From Mycobacterium gordonae (GTDB lineage Bacteria; Actinomycetota; Actinomycetes; Mycobacteriales; Mycobacteriaceae), in assembly GCF_001417955.2 (NCBI RefSeq), contig NZ_LKTM01000001.1, positions 1-64,000 of the forward strand: a stretch of 64,000 bases of DNA, written 5' to 3'. The notes beneath the pieces were generated by a model. The model saw only the letters and a list, made by a program, of their open reading frames with translations. It had not been told where the DNA came from and did no database searches. This document shows positions 24,314 through 33,094 of this stretch, piece after piece. The translations under genes were made by a program, and so were the position numbers. Numbering within the stretch: the stretch's first letter is position 1; each line of letters starts with the position of its first letter.

Positions 24314-26172
24314 TTGCCGTGCCAGATCGCCTCGCGCGACTGCTGCGCTCAAACGGTAACGCCGGCACACAATCAGCAGCTGACAGCGCGACGCTTCTGG
24401 ACTCAGACGGATTTCTCACGGCCACAGCGGAATTAGCGCCGCAATTGGGCCGGGATGTCGACGACGTGCGGGCCGAGGCCGCAACTTATGTGCGGGAGAT
24501 GTCGGCAACTCATGTTCCCCCGGTGGTGCGGGCCTGGGAAGCGTGGTCGGCATGGATGGTGCGTGGCTTCCAGGTCGTCATCAACGACGATGACTTGGCC
24601 AAGCTGCGGGAGCTTGACCGCGACCATGCCCTGATCTTCTTAATCTCGCACCGGTCCTATCTGGACCAGTTCTCCTTTCCGCCACGCCTTGCCCGGGGCG
24701 GGATTTCACCGACGTTCGGACTCGGTGGCGCCAACCTCAACTTTTTCCCGCTGGGCACACTGGCCCGCCGAAACGGATTCATCCCGGTGCGCCGTGCTAC
24801 GGGCGACGTGCCGGTGTACCGATTGGCCCTGCGCGCACTCGTCGGCCATATGGTGGCCAGTGGCCGCAATCTGGTGTGGTCGATCGAAGGAGGCCGGACC
24901 CGCACCGGCAAACTACGTCCGCCGCGATACGGATTGCTGCGCTATGTAACCGATGCCGTGGAATCCGTGCAGTCGGAGCAGACTCTTGCGGTTCCGGTCT
25001 CAATCCTCTTCGACCAGTTGCCGTTACACGAAGTGAAACTGATGGCTGCGGAATCACGTGGACTGCCCAAGAAGCCCGAGAACGCACGCTGGCTGCTCAG
25101 TTATGCACGAGGCCTGCGGCATCGCCTCGGACGCATCTACATCAACTTCGGGACACCGGTTCCCCTTTATGAACGCATGGTCGCATTGCGCGCCGAGGGT
25201 CTCAGCGATCGACAGATAGTCGAACGCATCGCGCTGGATATCTGCCATCGCCTCAACCAGACCACGCCGGTAACGGCGACGGCAGCCGTCTGCGTGGCGA
25301 TGCTCGGCGAAGATCGAGCCCTCACTCTGGACGAAGTGTGCGCTACGGTTGCGCCGCTGGCCCGCTATCTGCGCGCCCGCGGCTGGCCCGTCGCAGGGGG
25401 CGCTGACCTCACCGACCGGGCCACCGTTTCGCAAACGCTGCACGACTTGGTCGGCTCCGGAGTGCTGACCTCCTACTCCGAAGGTCCTACGACCGTGTGG
25501 GGCATCGGCGAGGACCAGCACCTGATCGTTGCGGTGTACCGCAACAGCGCAATCCATGTCCTGGTGATGAGAGCGATCGCCGAACTGGCGTTGCTGGCGA
25601 TCGTCCGAACCCCGGGGGCCACCAAACGCACGGGATGGGAGAAGGCGTTGGCCATCCGCGAGCTGCTGAAGTTCGACTTCTTCTTCGCCGGACGCGACGA
25701 GTTCGCTGACGAGCTATGGAACGAGTTCAGCATCATGACCGGCCGCAGCCATGATCCGAGCGCCCCACTCGACACCGAAGAGGCAGCGCGGAGTCTGCGT
25801 GAAAGCGATCTGCTGGTAGCCCATCTGGTGGTCAGGCCGTTCGTCGACGCCTACCGAGTGGTGTCTGAAGAGTTGTTGAATCTCGGTGCCGGTCGGGAAG
25901 TCGATGAGCAGACCTTGCTCCGCCGCTGTCTTCGCCTCGGCCGGCAATGGTCACTCCAACACCGCATCACCGAGGAATCGGTATCCGGTGAAATGTTCTC
26001 CACCGCAGTGAAAATGGCACGCCACCGGGGGTTGCTTGACGCCGGAGCACCCGACGTCGTCGAGCGTCGGGAGGCCCTCGTCTCCGAACTCGACGACCTC
26101 CAGCGGTCAATCGGTGAACTGGCTCAGATGCGCCGGTACTTCGCGACCGGTTTGCGAGGGGTGACTCAGTAG
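24310..26172 (+). CDS. PlsB-like glycerol-3-phosphate acyltransferase
   Basis: A 620-residue protein with acyltransferase block I HRSYLD (His114-x4-Asp119), block II GFIPVRRATGD, block III EGGRTRTGKLRPPRYGLL and block IV VPVSILFD, as in PlsB/DHAPAT-type enzymes and mycobacterial PlsB1/PlsB2. It is shorter than E. coli PlsB (about 800) and lacks its long N-terminus. The start at 24310 overlaps the upstream stop (ATGA). It should acylate sn-1 of glycerol 3-phosphate at the membrane, feeding the partner PlsC domain. Confidence 0.9.
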   Translation: MIAVPDRLARLLRSNGNAGTQSAADSATLLDSDGFLTATAELAPQLGRDVDDVRAEAATYVREMSATHVPPVVRAWEAWSAWMVRGFQVVINDDDLAKLRELDRDHALIFLISHRSYLDQFSFPPRLARGGISPTFGLGGANLNFFPLGTLARRNGFIPVRRATGDVPVYRLALRALVGHMVASGRNLVWSIEGGRTRTGKLRPPRYGLLRYVTDAVESVQSEQTLAVPVSILFDQLPLHEVKLMAAESRGLPKKPENARWLLSYARGLRHRLGRIYINFGTPVPLYERMVALRAEGLSDRQIVERIALDICHRLNQTTPVTATAAVCVAMLGEDRALTLDEVCATVAPLARYLRARGWPVAGGADLTDRATVSQTLHDLVGSGVLTSYSEGPTTVWGIGEDQHLIVAVYRNSAIHVLVMRAIAELALLAIVRTPGATKRTGWEKALAIRELLKFDFFFAGRDEFADELWNEFSIMTGRSHDPSAPLDTEEAARSLRESDLLVAHLVVRPFVDAYRVVSEELLNLGAGREVDEQTLLRRCLRLGRQWSLQHRITEESVSGEMFSTAVKMARHRGLLDAGAPDVVERREALVSELDDLQRSIGELAQMRRYFATGLRGVTQ

Positions 26173-26197
26173 CATCAGCCGACATCGCTTTGGTAAT

Positions 26198-26210
26198 ATG
26201 GTAAGACCAT
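26198..26210 (+). promoter_or_regulatory. GntR-type operator, site 1 (before BadI-like operon)
   Basis: ATGGTAAGACCAT, a 13-bp palindrome, 46 bp upstream of the BadI-like start. Four near-identical sites occur at 34872, 36745, 36903 and 41893. The TGGTCNGACCA core is like the operator of FadR-class GntR regulators, and a FadR-type gene lies at 29644. Confidence 0.7.
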
Positions 26211-26256
26211 AATCACTGCGGCTTCCAACCCGACTTTCAACGAAGAGAGGCAACCG

Positions 26257-27051
26257 ATGACTGAGTTCAGCGACATTTCATACGAGGTCGACAGTGGCCT
26301 GGCCTGGATCACGATCAATCGGCCCGAGCGCTACAACGCATTTCGCGCACGCACCCTTGACGAGCTGATCCGGGCCTTCAAATTGGCGTGGGGGAGTCCA
26401 GAAGTCGGCGTGATCTGCCTGACCGGGGCCGGGGAAAAGGCCTTCTGCACCGGAGGTGACCAGAAGCAGCGTGCTGAGACCGGCGACTACGGACCGTCCG
26501 AAACCGGCTTGTTCGAGGTGGATACGCTGCATCGGGTCATCCGGGATGTGCCGAAGCCCGTCATTGCGGCGGTCAACGGGTTCGCGATCGGCGGCGGGCA
26601 CGTTCTGCACGTCCTTTGCGACCTGACCATCGCCGCGGACACCGCGGTCTTCGGCCAGAATGGTCCGCGGGTCGGGTCCTTCGACGCCGGCTTCGGCACC
26701 GGCTACCTGGCCCGCGTGGTCGGTGAAAAACGGGCGCGCGAGATCTGGTTCCTGTGCCGCAGGTATTCCGCCCAGCAGGCGTATGACTGGGGGCTGGTCA
26801 ACAAGGTCGTGCCGGCCGACCAGCTCAAGGCAGAGGTGCGGGCGTGGGCCGACGAGATATTGGTGCTTTCGCCAACGGCATTGAAAGTCCTCAAGCAGTC
26901 GTTCAACACCGACACCGAACAGTTCGCGTCGGTCGGTCAGATGGCGTACTCGACGCTGAAGATGTTCGGCGAGACGCCCGAAGCGCAGGAAGGCGTCAGC
27001 GCCTTCAACGAGAAACGCAGCCCCGAATTCGCTGCCTACCGGGGCAACTGA
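26257..27051 (+). CDS. badI: BadI-like 2-ketocyclohexanecarboxyl-CoA hydrolase (crotonase/MenB group)
   Basis: A 264-residue crotonase-fold protein. The sequence follows R. palustris BadI closely from memory (AWITINRPERYNAFRARTLDELI, AFCTGGDQ, IRDVPKPVIAAVNGFAIGGGHVL, GPRVGSFDAGFGTGYLARVVGEKRAREIWFLCRRYSAQQA). It keeps the MenB/BadI-specific SFDxGxG and C-terminal Tyr (QMAYSTLKMF). BadI opens the 2-ketocyclohexane-carboxyl-CoA ring to pimelyl-CoA by a reverse Dieckmann reaction. It is the first gene of a plus-strand unit with ACAD, SDR and MaoC and carries operator site 1. Exact ring substrate is inferred. Confidence 0.82.
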   Translation: MTEFSDISYEVDSGLAWITINRPERYNAFRARTLDELIRAFKLAWGSPEVGVICLTGAGEKAFCTGGDQKQRAETGDYGPSETGLFEVDTLHRVIRDVPKPVIAAVNGFAIGGGHVLHVLCDLTIAADTAVFGQNGPRVGSFDAGFGTGYLARVVGEKRAREIWFLCRRYSAQQAYDWGLVNKVVPADQLKAEVRAWADEILVLSPTALKVLKQSFNTDTEQFASVGQMAYSTLKMFGETPEAQEGVSAFNEKRSPEFAAYRGN

Positions 27052-27053
27052 GC

Positions 27054-28181
27054 ATGTTCACCCCCGAACAGCTCGAGTTCGCCGCCGCGATCGAGCGATT
27101 CTGCGCCGACTACTGCGGCACGGCGGTGCAGCGCGCGCAGCTGACTCAGGGGCTGTCGAACAGCCCCGAATTACTGCAGCGGCTGGCTGAACTCGGCTGG
27201 TTGGGGGTGTCGATACCCGTCGACTACGGCGGAGGTGGCGCGGGCATGGTCGAGGAGTGCATCTTCTTGGAGGAGACCGCGCGCGGCCAGGCACCGATCC
27301 ATGCCTATGGCACCGGATTGACTGCGGCGCAGACATATTTGCGGCACGGCACCGAATCTCAGAAGAAAGAGGTCGTCGGCAACCTGTGCGCCGGCCACTT
27401 CGAGGCGATTGCGTTGTCCGAACCCGGTGCCGGATCCGACCTGGGTGCGGTGCGGACCCGGGCGGTCCGCGACGGTGACAACTTTGTCGTCAACGGCCAG
27501 AAGACCTGGATCACGGCTGCGCACCTGGCCGATCATCTGCTGGTGCTCACCCGTACCGATCCCAACGCGGGAAAGCATCGCGGCCTGACGTTGCTGTACC
27601 TCTCCACCGCAACGCCAGGACTCGACATCAAAGCGATCGAGACCATGGACGGCCACACCGTCAACGACGTGTTCTTCACCGACGTCGTCGTTCCCGCCGA
27701 CAACGTGGTCGGCGGGAACGGCGATGCTTGGCACCGATTGATGCGCGGACTCAACGTCGAGCGGCTCATCATCGCAGCGATGTCGCTCGGTGCCGCCCGG
27801 CGTTCGCTGCAGGACACGATCGCTTACGTGCAAACCCGGGAACAGTTCGGCAAACCGATCGGCACCTTCCAGTCCGTTCGTCATCGATTGGCGGACCTGG
27901 CGGCCGAGATCGAATGTTGCCGCGCCTACGTCTATCTGGTGGCCGCTCAGATCGACGCGGGGCTGGAGGACCGGCTCGCGCGGGAGGGCTCGATCGCAAA
28001 ACTGAAGTGCACCGAGGTGGCCAAGCGGGCCGCGCTGGAAGGTGTGCAATTGATGGGCGGCAACGGCTACAGCGTCGAATTCGGCATGGAAGCACAGGTG
28101 CGCAAGGCGCTGGCACCGCCGATCTACGGCGGCGCCAACGAGATTCAGCGCGAAATCATCGGTAAGAGTCTGGGGCTGTGA
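27054..28181 (+). CDS. Acyl-CoA dehydrogenase
   Basis: A 375-residue flavoprotein with the ACAD signature ALSEPGAGSDLGAVRTRA and FAD/ETF region QLMGGNGYSVE. The C-terminal YEGT glutamate of medium-chain enzymes is absent (IYGGANEIQRE). A likely base is Glu236 in NVERLIIA, as in isovaleryl-CoA dehydrogenase. The start ATG is 3 bp after the BadI-like stop. In a BadI context it may oxidise a cyclohexanecarboxyl-CoA-like thioester (AliB-type) or a product of ring opening; this is inference. Confidence 0.92.
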   Translation: MFTPEQLEFAAAIERFCADYCGTAVQRAQLTQGLSNSPELLQRLAELGWLGVSIPVDYGGGGAGMVEECIFLEETARGQAPIHAYGTGLTAAQTYLRHGTESQKKEVVGNLCAGHFEAIALSEPGAGSDLGAVRTRAVRDGDNFVVNGQKTWITAAHLADHLLVLTRTDPNAGKHRGLTLLYLSTATPGLDIKAIETMDGHTVNDVFFTDVVVPADNVVGGNGDAWHRLMRGLNVERLIIAAMSLGAARRSLQDTIAYVQTREQFGKPIGTFQSVRHRLADLAAEIECCRAYVYLVAAQIDAGLEDRLAREGSIAKLKCTEVAKRAALEGVQLMGGNGYSVEFGMEAQVRKALAPPIYGGANEIQREIIGKSLGL

Positions 28182-29071
28182 TGAGCGTCTTCGATCCTGC
28201 GCTGTTGAACGGCAAGCGGATTCTGATCACCGGCGGCGGCACCGGACTGGGCCGCGGAGTGGCCGCGCATCTGGCCGCCCACGGTGCCCACGTGCATTTG
28301 TGGGGTCGGCGGGAAACCGTGTTGGCCGAAGCCGCCGCCGAGATTTCGGCTGGCCGTCCGGGAACCGTGCACTGGCAGCCGGTCAATGTTCGAGACTTCG
28401 ACCAGGTCGACGCGGCCGTCGAACAGATATGGGACCGGCACGGCCCGTTGACCGGAGTTCTCAACAATGCCGCCGCGAATTTCATCGCACCCACCGTCAG
28501 TCTGAGCCCACGCGCGTTCGAGGCGGTCACCTCGACGGTGATGACCGGTTCCTTCAACACCACCTTGGCCGTCGGGAAGCGCTGGATCGCTCAAGGGCTG
28601 CCCGGGTCGGTGTTGTCGAACTTGACCACCTGGGTGTGGAGCGGTTCGGCCTTCGTCGTCCCCTCGGCCATGGCAAAGGCCGCTGTGCACGCGATGACGA
28701 TGTCGCTCGCCGTCGAGTGGGGCCCCTACGGCATTCGCCTGAATGCGCTTGCGCCCGGGCCGATTCCGACCGACTACGCCTGGGAGATGCTCAATCCGAC
28801 GGACAAGAGCTCCGTCGGCGCCACCCAGTCCGATCAGATTCCGCTGCGCCGTGCGGGGACCATCGAGGAACTGGCCAATCTGACGATCTTCGCGTTCTCC
28901 GACGCCTGCCCCTATCTCACCGGTGAGACGATCGCGATGGACGGCGGACAGCGTCTTGCCGGCCCCAACACCTTCGCCGGGCTGTCGGCGATGAGTGACG
29001 ATGACTGGGCGCAGGCGCGCGAAGCCAGCAAGGCGGCGTCGGCGGCCGCCAAGTCCGCTCGTTCGGTGTAG
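28181..29071 (+). CDS. SDR family oxidoreductase (2,4-dienoyl-CoA reductase/BadH-like)
   Basis: A 296-residue SDR with TGGGTGLGRG, NNAAANFIAP and GETIAMDGGQRLAG. NNAAANF and the long C-terminal extension resemble peroxisomal-type 2,4-dienoyl-CoA reductases. In this family the active-site tyrosine of classical SDRs is replaced by another residue, and here the segment reads SGSAFVVPSAMAKAAV with no YxxxK tyrosine at that point. The ATG at 28181 overlaps the ACAD stop by one base. It probably handles an unsaturated or hydroxy cyclic CoA ester. Confidence 0.88.
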   Translation: MSVFDPALLNGKRILITGGGTGLGRGVAAHLAAHGAHVHLWGRRETVLAEAAAEISAGRPGTVHWQPVNVRDFDQVDAAVEQIWDRHGPLTGVLNNAAANFIAPTVSLSPRAFEAVTSTVMTGSFNTTLAVGKRWIAQGLPGSVLSNLTTWVWSGSAFVVPSAMAKAAVHAMTMSLAVEWGPYGIRLNALAPGPIPTDYAWEMLNPTDKSSVGATQSDQIPLRRAGTIEELANLTIFAFSDACPYLTGETIAMDGGQRLAGPNTFAGLSAMSDDDWAQAREASKAASAAAKSARSV

Positions 29072-29086
29072 TCGGAGCCGATAGCG

Positions 29087-29545
29087 ATGCGCATCATCTC
29101 CTCCATTGACGAGGCCATCGCGGCCGTCGGTCAAGAATTCGGCGTCTCCGATTGGATCACCCTCGACCAGGACCGCATCGAAGCCTTCGCCGATGCCACC
29201 GGCGATCATCAGTGGATTCATGTCGATGTTGAACGGGCCCGGGCCGAAAGTCCTTTTCGCTCAACGATCGCGCATGGCTTCTTGACTCTGTCCCTGATTC
29301 CGGCACTGAGCAAGGCCAACTACCGTGTCGAGAATGCCAAGATGGGGATCAACTACGGACTGAACAAAGTGCGGTTTCTCGCACCGGTTCCGGCGGGCAG
29401 CCGAATCCGGGTCCGATCCGTCCTCGTCGGCGCTGCCAAGGTCAGCGACACCACGATCGACCTGACCGTCGGGCACACGGTGGAACTCGACGGCTCGGTC
29501 AAACCGGCGGCGGTGGCCGAGGTTATCGCGCGAATGGTGTTCTAG
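29087..29545 (+). CDS. MaoC-like (R)-specific enoyl-CoA hydratase
   Basis: A 152-residue single hotdog protein with the hydratase-2 motif at about residues 26-50 (ITLDQDRIEAFADATGDHQWIHVDVERA; catalytic Asp and His in the ADATGDHQWIH stretch) and HGFLTLSLIP. It resembles M. tuberculosis Rv0130. It should hydrate a 2-enoyl-CoA. It is the last gene of the BadI-like unit (15 bp after the SDR) and could supply the 2-hydroxy intermediate before ring oxidation and opening. Confidence 0.9.
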   Translation: MRIISSIDEAIAAVGQEFGVSDWITLDQDRIEAFADATGDHQWIHVDVERARAESPFRSTIAHGFLTLSLIPALSKANYRVENAKMGINYGLNKVRFLAPVPAGSRIRVRSVLVGAAKVSDTTIDLTVGHTVELDGSVKPAAVAEVIARMVF

Positions 29546-29586
29546 CCGCGGCTCGAGTGATGTCGAATACCCCGCGACCGTTAAAT

Positions 29587-29612
29587 AGGCTAACCTGCAA
29601 TAGGCCTTACCT
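29587..29612 (+). promoter_or_regulatory. Tandem AGGC...CCT elements before gntR
   Basis: AGGCTAACCT (29587-29596) and AGGCCTTACCT (29602-29612) are two near-palindromes about 15 bp apart, 31-57 bp upstream of the GntR start. They differ from the TGGTCNGACCA sites but could be weaker autoregulatory operators or core promoter parts. Confidence 0.3.
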
Positions 29613-29643
29613 TTACGCCAAAGTCTAGGCTGACGGAGGATCG

Positions 29644-30414
29644 ATGGAAAACGGCGATACAGATTCTGCCCCAACGCGTTCTGCTGTCTTGCTCAAGCCA
29701 GTGGATGTCCCGAAGGCATCCGACGTGTTGGCACGTGAGCTGCGCGAGCGAATCCTCAGTGGCGAGCTGGTCGAGGGTATGGCGCTCCCTGCCGAGCGTG
29801 AACTGGTCAAGCAGACGCAGATGAGCCGGGCCACGGTGCGCGAGGCACTGCGCATCCTGGAGGTGCAGAACCTCGTCCGGGTTAGGGCGGGTCGCGCCGG
29901 CGGCGCTTTCATTCAGAAACCGACGACCAAGTCGATGGCGAGTTCGGTGAGCATGTTGATCAGGGGTCGGCAGATCAAGCTCGCTGACCTGATGGAGACG
30001 CGGGAAGCGTTGGAGCCGTTCTGCGCCGAGTTGGCTGCCCGCAAACGCACCGATGAGGATCTGGCGGTGCTCGACCGCGCCAACTCCGATATCGCAGATC
30101 CCGATGCCGACCTGTCGGCGTTTCTGCAAGCCAACCTCGACTGGCATGTCGGTGTGGCGGTTGCCAGCCACAACGAACTGTTGATCGGTTTCATGACCGC
30201 GCTGTCACAGGCCATTTACGCCGGAACTGAGAATGCGGCGTTCGTCGACGACACCGTGCGTACGGTCACGGCGCGCGCACACCGCTCGATCACCGCGGCG
30301 ATCCGCAACCGAGACGCCGATACGGCGGCCAGGCGTATGCGTCGCCATGTGCACAGCTACGCCAAGGCAGCGTTAGCCGTGGACGATCGGGACGCGATCA
30401 CCGTCGAGGACTGA
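29644..30414 (+). CDS. FadR/FCD-type GntR family transcriptional regulator
   Basis: A 256-residue protein. Residues about 24-92 are the GntR winged helix (VLARELRERILSGELVEGMALPAERELVKQTQMSRATVREALRILEVQNLVRVRAGRAGG). The rest is an FCD ligand domain with the metal/ligand histidines in DWHVGVAVAS and AHRSITAAIRNRDADTAARRMRRHVHSY. A GGAGGATCG site precedes the ATG. It lies centrally among five units with ATGGTCNGACCAT-like operators and is the obvious candidate regulator, probably released by a CoA ester. Confidence 0.92.
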   Translation: MENGDTDSAPTRSAVLLKPVDVPKASDVLARELRERILSGELVEGMALPAERELVKQTQMSRATVREALRILEVQNLVRVRAGRAGGAFIQKPTTKSMASSVSMLIRGRQIKLADLMETREALEPFCAELAARKRTDEDLAVLDRANSDIADPDADLSAFLQANLDWHVGVAVASHNELLIGFMTALSQAIYAGTENAAFVDDTVRTVTARAHRSITAAIRNRDADTAARRMRRHVHSYAKAALAVDDRDAITVED

Positions 30415-30441
30415 GCGCACGCCGGACGTAGCGGGAGCGCA

Positions 30442-31083
30442 TTACACCACGGCAGGAAGTACCAGGGGCGGTTCGGTTTTCGCGATAACCTCGTCAACGG
30501 TGACGCCGGGCGCGGTCTCGATCAGGTGCAAGCCGTCCTCGGCCACATCGATGACGGCGAGGTCTGTGAAGATACGTTTGACGCAACGCTTGCCGGTCAG
30601 CGGCAGCGTGCACCGGTCGACGATCTTCGCGCTGCCATCCTTGGCCGTATGTTCCATCATCACGAAAACTTTCGCGACACCGTGCACCAGGTCCATCGCC
30701 CCGCCCATGCCCTTGATCATCTTGCCCGGGATCGTCCAGTTCGCCAGATCGCCGGAGGCCGAGACCTGCATTGCGCCCAGCACCGCGATGTCGAGGTGTC
30801 CCCCGCGGATGATCCCGAACGAGGCCGATGAGGAGAAGAAGGCCGCACCCGACAGCGTGGTGACCGTCTCCTTGCCGGCATTGATCAGGTCGGGATCGAG
30901 GTCCTCGCGTCGTGGGTACGGCCCAACACCGAGAATCCCGTTTTCCGAATGCAAGACGACGCTGATGTCCGGGGGAATGTGGCTAGGGATCAGGGTGGGC
31001 AACCCGATGCCGAGGTTCACGTACTGACCGTCCATCAGTTCCGTGGCGACCCGCGCCGCCAATTCGTTTCGGCTCCAGCTCAT
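30442..31083 (-). CDS. 3-oxoacid CoA-transferase, subunit B
   Basis: A 213-residue beta subunit of a family I CoA-transferase. The catalytic glutamate is Glu47 in [10 protein letters not shown], followed by [18 protein letters not shown] [23 protein letters not shown] and [11 protein letters not shown]. The presence of the Glu separates it from IpdB-like hydrolases that lack it. It moves CoA between succinyl-CoA (or similar) and a 3-keto acid. It is the last gene of the ligase-ACAD-CoA-transferase unit, convergent with gntR (27 bp). Confidence 0.93.
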   Translation of the reverse strand: MSWSRNELAARVATELMDGQYVNLGIGLPTLIPSHIPPDISVVLHSENGILGVGPYPRREDLDPDLINAGKETVTTLSGAAFFSSSASFGIIRGGHLDIAVLGAMQVSASGDLANWTIPGKMIKGMGGAMDLVHGVAKVFVMMEHTAKDGSAKIVDRCTLPLTGKRCVKRIFTDLAVIDVAEDGLHLIETAPGVTVDEVIAKTEPPLVLPAVV

Positions 31084-31132
31084 TTTGCGCCACTCCTCCT
31101 CATGGCTGCGCCCTGCATCGTCGTCGGCGCGG

Positions 31133-31879
31133 TCACGGCCGCACCGTCTCCTTCTCGACCTGCTTAGCCGGGTTGGGAACATGCACCACCCGGTCCACGT
31201 AGATCCCCGGGGTGTGTACCTGGGCAGGGTCGATGTCGCCAGGTTCGACCAAATGCTCAACCTGAGCGATCGTGATTCGTCCCGCCACCGCGCAGTCCGG
31301 ATTGAAGTTGGCGGCCGCGGCGTGATAGACGAGGTTGCCGTGCCGGTCGCCTTTGAAGGCGTGCACCAGTGCGAAGTCGGTGCGGATCCACCGCTCTAAA
31401 ACGTAAGTGATCCCGTCGAATTCGCGTGTTTCCTTCGCCGGCGACGCAACCGCCACAGTACCGTCTGAATGGTAACGCCACGCCAGACCGCCGTCGGCCA
31501 CCTGCGTCCCCACCCCGGTGGGTGTGTAAAAGGCAGGAATCCCGGCCCCACCTGCACGCAGGCGCTCGGCCAGCGTGCCCTGCGGGGTCAGTTCCAGCTC
31601 GAGTTCGCCGGCCATGTACTGGCGGGCGAATTCCCTGTTCTCGCCTACGTAGGAGTTGATCGTTCGCCGGATCCGCTTGTGTTGCAGCAACACTCCCAGC
31701 CCGATCCCATCGACGCCCAAATTGTTCGATACCGTCTCCAGATTGCCGACCCCAAGGTCCAGCACCGCTGCGATCAACGCCTGCGGTATGCCGCACAGGC
31801 CGAATCCACCGACGGCCAGCGACGATCCATCCCTCACGTCTGCAACAGCCTCTGTCGCTGTTGCTATGACCTTGTCCAT
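31133..31879 (-). CDS. 3-oxoacid CoA-transferase, subunit A
   Basis: A 248-residue alpha subunit with [13 protein letters not shown] near residue 25, [12 protein letters not shown], and [15 protein letters not shown], all typical of SCOT/PcaI-like alpha chains. The start at 31879 (MDKVIATA) is preferred to a GTG two codons earlier because an AGGAGG site lies 9 bp upstream of it. It is 49 bp upstream of subunit B and 21 bp after the acyl-CoA dehydrogenase gene. Substrate may be a 3-keto diacid from ring opening. Confidence 0.93.
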   Translation of the reverse strand: MDKVIATATEAVADVRDGSSLAVGGFGLCGIPQALIAAVLDLGVGNLETVSNNLGVDGIGLGVLLQHKRIRRTINSYVGENREFARQYMAGELELELTPQGTLAERLRAGGAGIPAFYTPTGVGTQVADGGLAWRYHSDGTVAVASPAKETREFDGITYVLERWIRTDFALVHAFKGDRHGNLVYHAAAANFNPDCAVAGRITIAQVEHLVEPGDIDPAQVHTPGIYVDRVVHVPNPAKQVEKETVRP

Positions 31880-31900
31880 CGTCACACCCCTCCTCGCCGC

Positions 31901-33094
31901 TCAGTCCCTGGGCATGCCGAGAATGCGTTCGGCGACGATGTTGCGCTGAATGAAGGTCGAACCCCCGGCGATGGCGGTTCCCCTGGCCTGATACGCCAGC
32001 CGGAGCCATCGCTGCCGGGACTCAAGTGATGAATCGGCGCAACCCTTTTCGGCGAGTGCGAATTGTCCGCCCATCTCGTCGAGCTCCAACCCGAAATCGG
32101 CGATGTCTTCTACCAATGGGCAGAAGTACAGCTTTCCGATTGATGTGACGGGTCCGGGCGGTCCGTCTCCGGCGGCGCCGGCGATGACCCGCTGTCCGAT
32201 CAGGTAGTGCACCAAAGCGCGCCCGTAGAGGTCGGCAATGCGTTGGCGTACCAGTGGGTCGGCACCCAGGGGGGTGCCGTCATCGGCTGTGAGGCTGCCG
32301 ATTTCGCCAATGAGATCGTTGACTGCGCCGGTGGTGTTGACCCGGCCGGTGGCGATGGCGACACGCTCGAACGCCAAGGTTCCCATTGCCACTTGCCAAC
32401 CACCGTCCACCTCCCCGAGCACACGGTCATCGGGGATGAACACCTGGTCCAGGAACACTTCATTGAATTCGGACTCCCCTAGCATGTGCGCCAGGGGGCG
32501 GACGTCCACACCGGGGCTGTTCATGTCGAGCAGGAAATAGGTGATTCCACGGTGTCGTGGTCCACCGCCGCTGCGGGCCAACAGGATTGCGTGGGCCGCC
32601 AGTTGGGCCCGGCTCGTCCAGATCTTCTGGCCCTGGATTCGCCAGCCGCCTTCGACTTTGGTCGCAGTGGTGCGCAACGAGGCCAGGTCCGATCCGGCCT
32701 CAGGCTCGGAAAACAATTGGCACCAGATCTCCCTGCCGGTGAGGATGGGCCGCAGGTACCGCTGCTGTTGTGATGGGGTGCCGAATTGGATGATCGTGGG
32801 CCCGGCGAAGTCCTCGCCGATGATGTTGAGCCGCTCGGGGGCGCCCGCCCGGTCGAGTTCCTCGTTGAACACTGCTCGCAGCTTGGCATCGGCGCCGCCC
32901 CCGCCATACTCGCGCGGCCAGGACAGCCCGGCGTATCCGGCGTCATACAGCAGCCGCTGCCAGGTGCGCCAGTAGTCGAGCTTGTCCTCGAGACGTGCGG
33001 GTTCGGTTCCGCCAAGAAGCGGCAGCGCGCCTTGCAGCCAGGCGCGGGCCCGGCTACGGAACTCCGCCTCTGCGGGACTGTCTTTCAGCTCCAT
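31901..33094 (-). CDS. Acyl-CoA dehydrogenase
   Basis: A 397-residue ACAD of the mycobacterial FadE17/FadE-like type (LSWPREYGGGGAD, LFSEPEAGSDLASLRTTATKVEGGWRIQGQKIWTSRAQLA, and terminal GGSTFIQRNIVAERILGMPRD). There is no YEGT-type glutamate near the end; Glu243 in AFERVAIA is the likely base. Its stop is immediately followed by the CoA-transferase genes, and its start overlaps the ligase stop by one base (TGATG). It probably dehydrogenates the CoA ester made by the ligase. Confidence 0.93.
   Translation of the reverse strand: MELKDSPAEAEFRSRARAWLQGALPLLGGTEPARLEDKLDYWRTWQRLLYDAGYAGLSWPREYGGGGADAKLRAVFNEELDRAGAPERLNIIGEDFAGPTIIQFGTPSQQQRYLRPILTGREIWCQLFSEPEAGSDLASLRTTATKVEGGWRIQGQKIWTSRAQLAAHAILLARSGGGPRHRGITYFLLDMNSPGVDVRPLAHMLGESEFNEVFLDQVFIPDDRVLGEVDGGWQVAMGTLAFERVAIATGRVNTTGAVNDLIGEIGSLTADDGTPLGADPLVRQRIADLYGRALVHYLIGQRVIAGAAGDGPPGPVTSIGKLYFCPLVEDIADFGLELDEMGGQFALAEKGCADSSLESRQRWLRLAYQARGTAIAGGSTFIQRNIVAERILGMPRD

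Noticed and set aside
30442..31879. CoA-transferase pair considered as IpdA/IpdB (sterol ring hydrolase)
   Set aside because: The beta subunit keeps the SENG catalytic glutamate, which IpdB-type hydrolases lack, so a true CoA-transferase is more likely.
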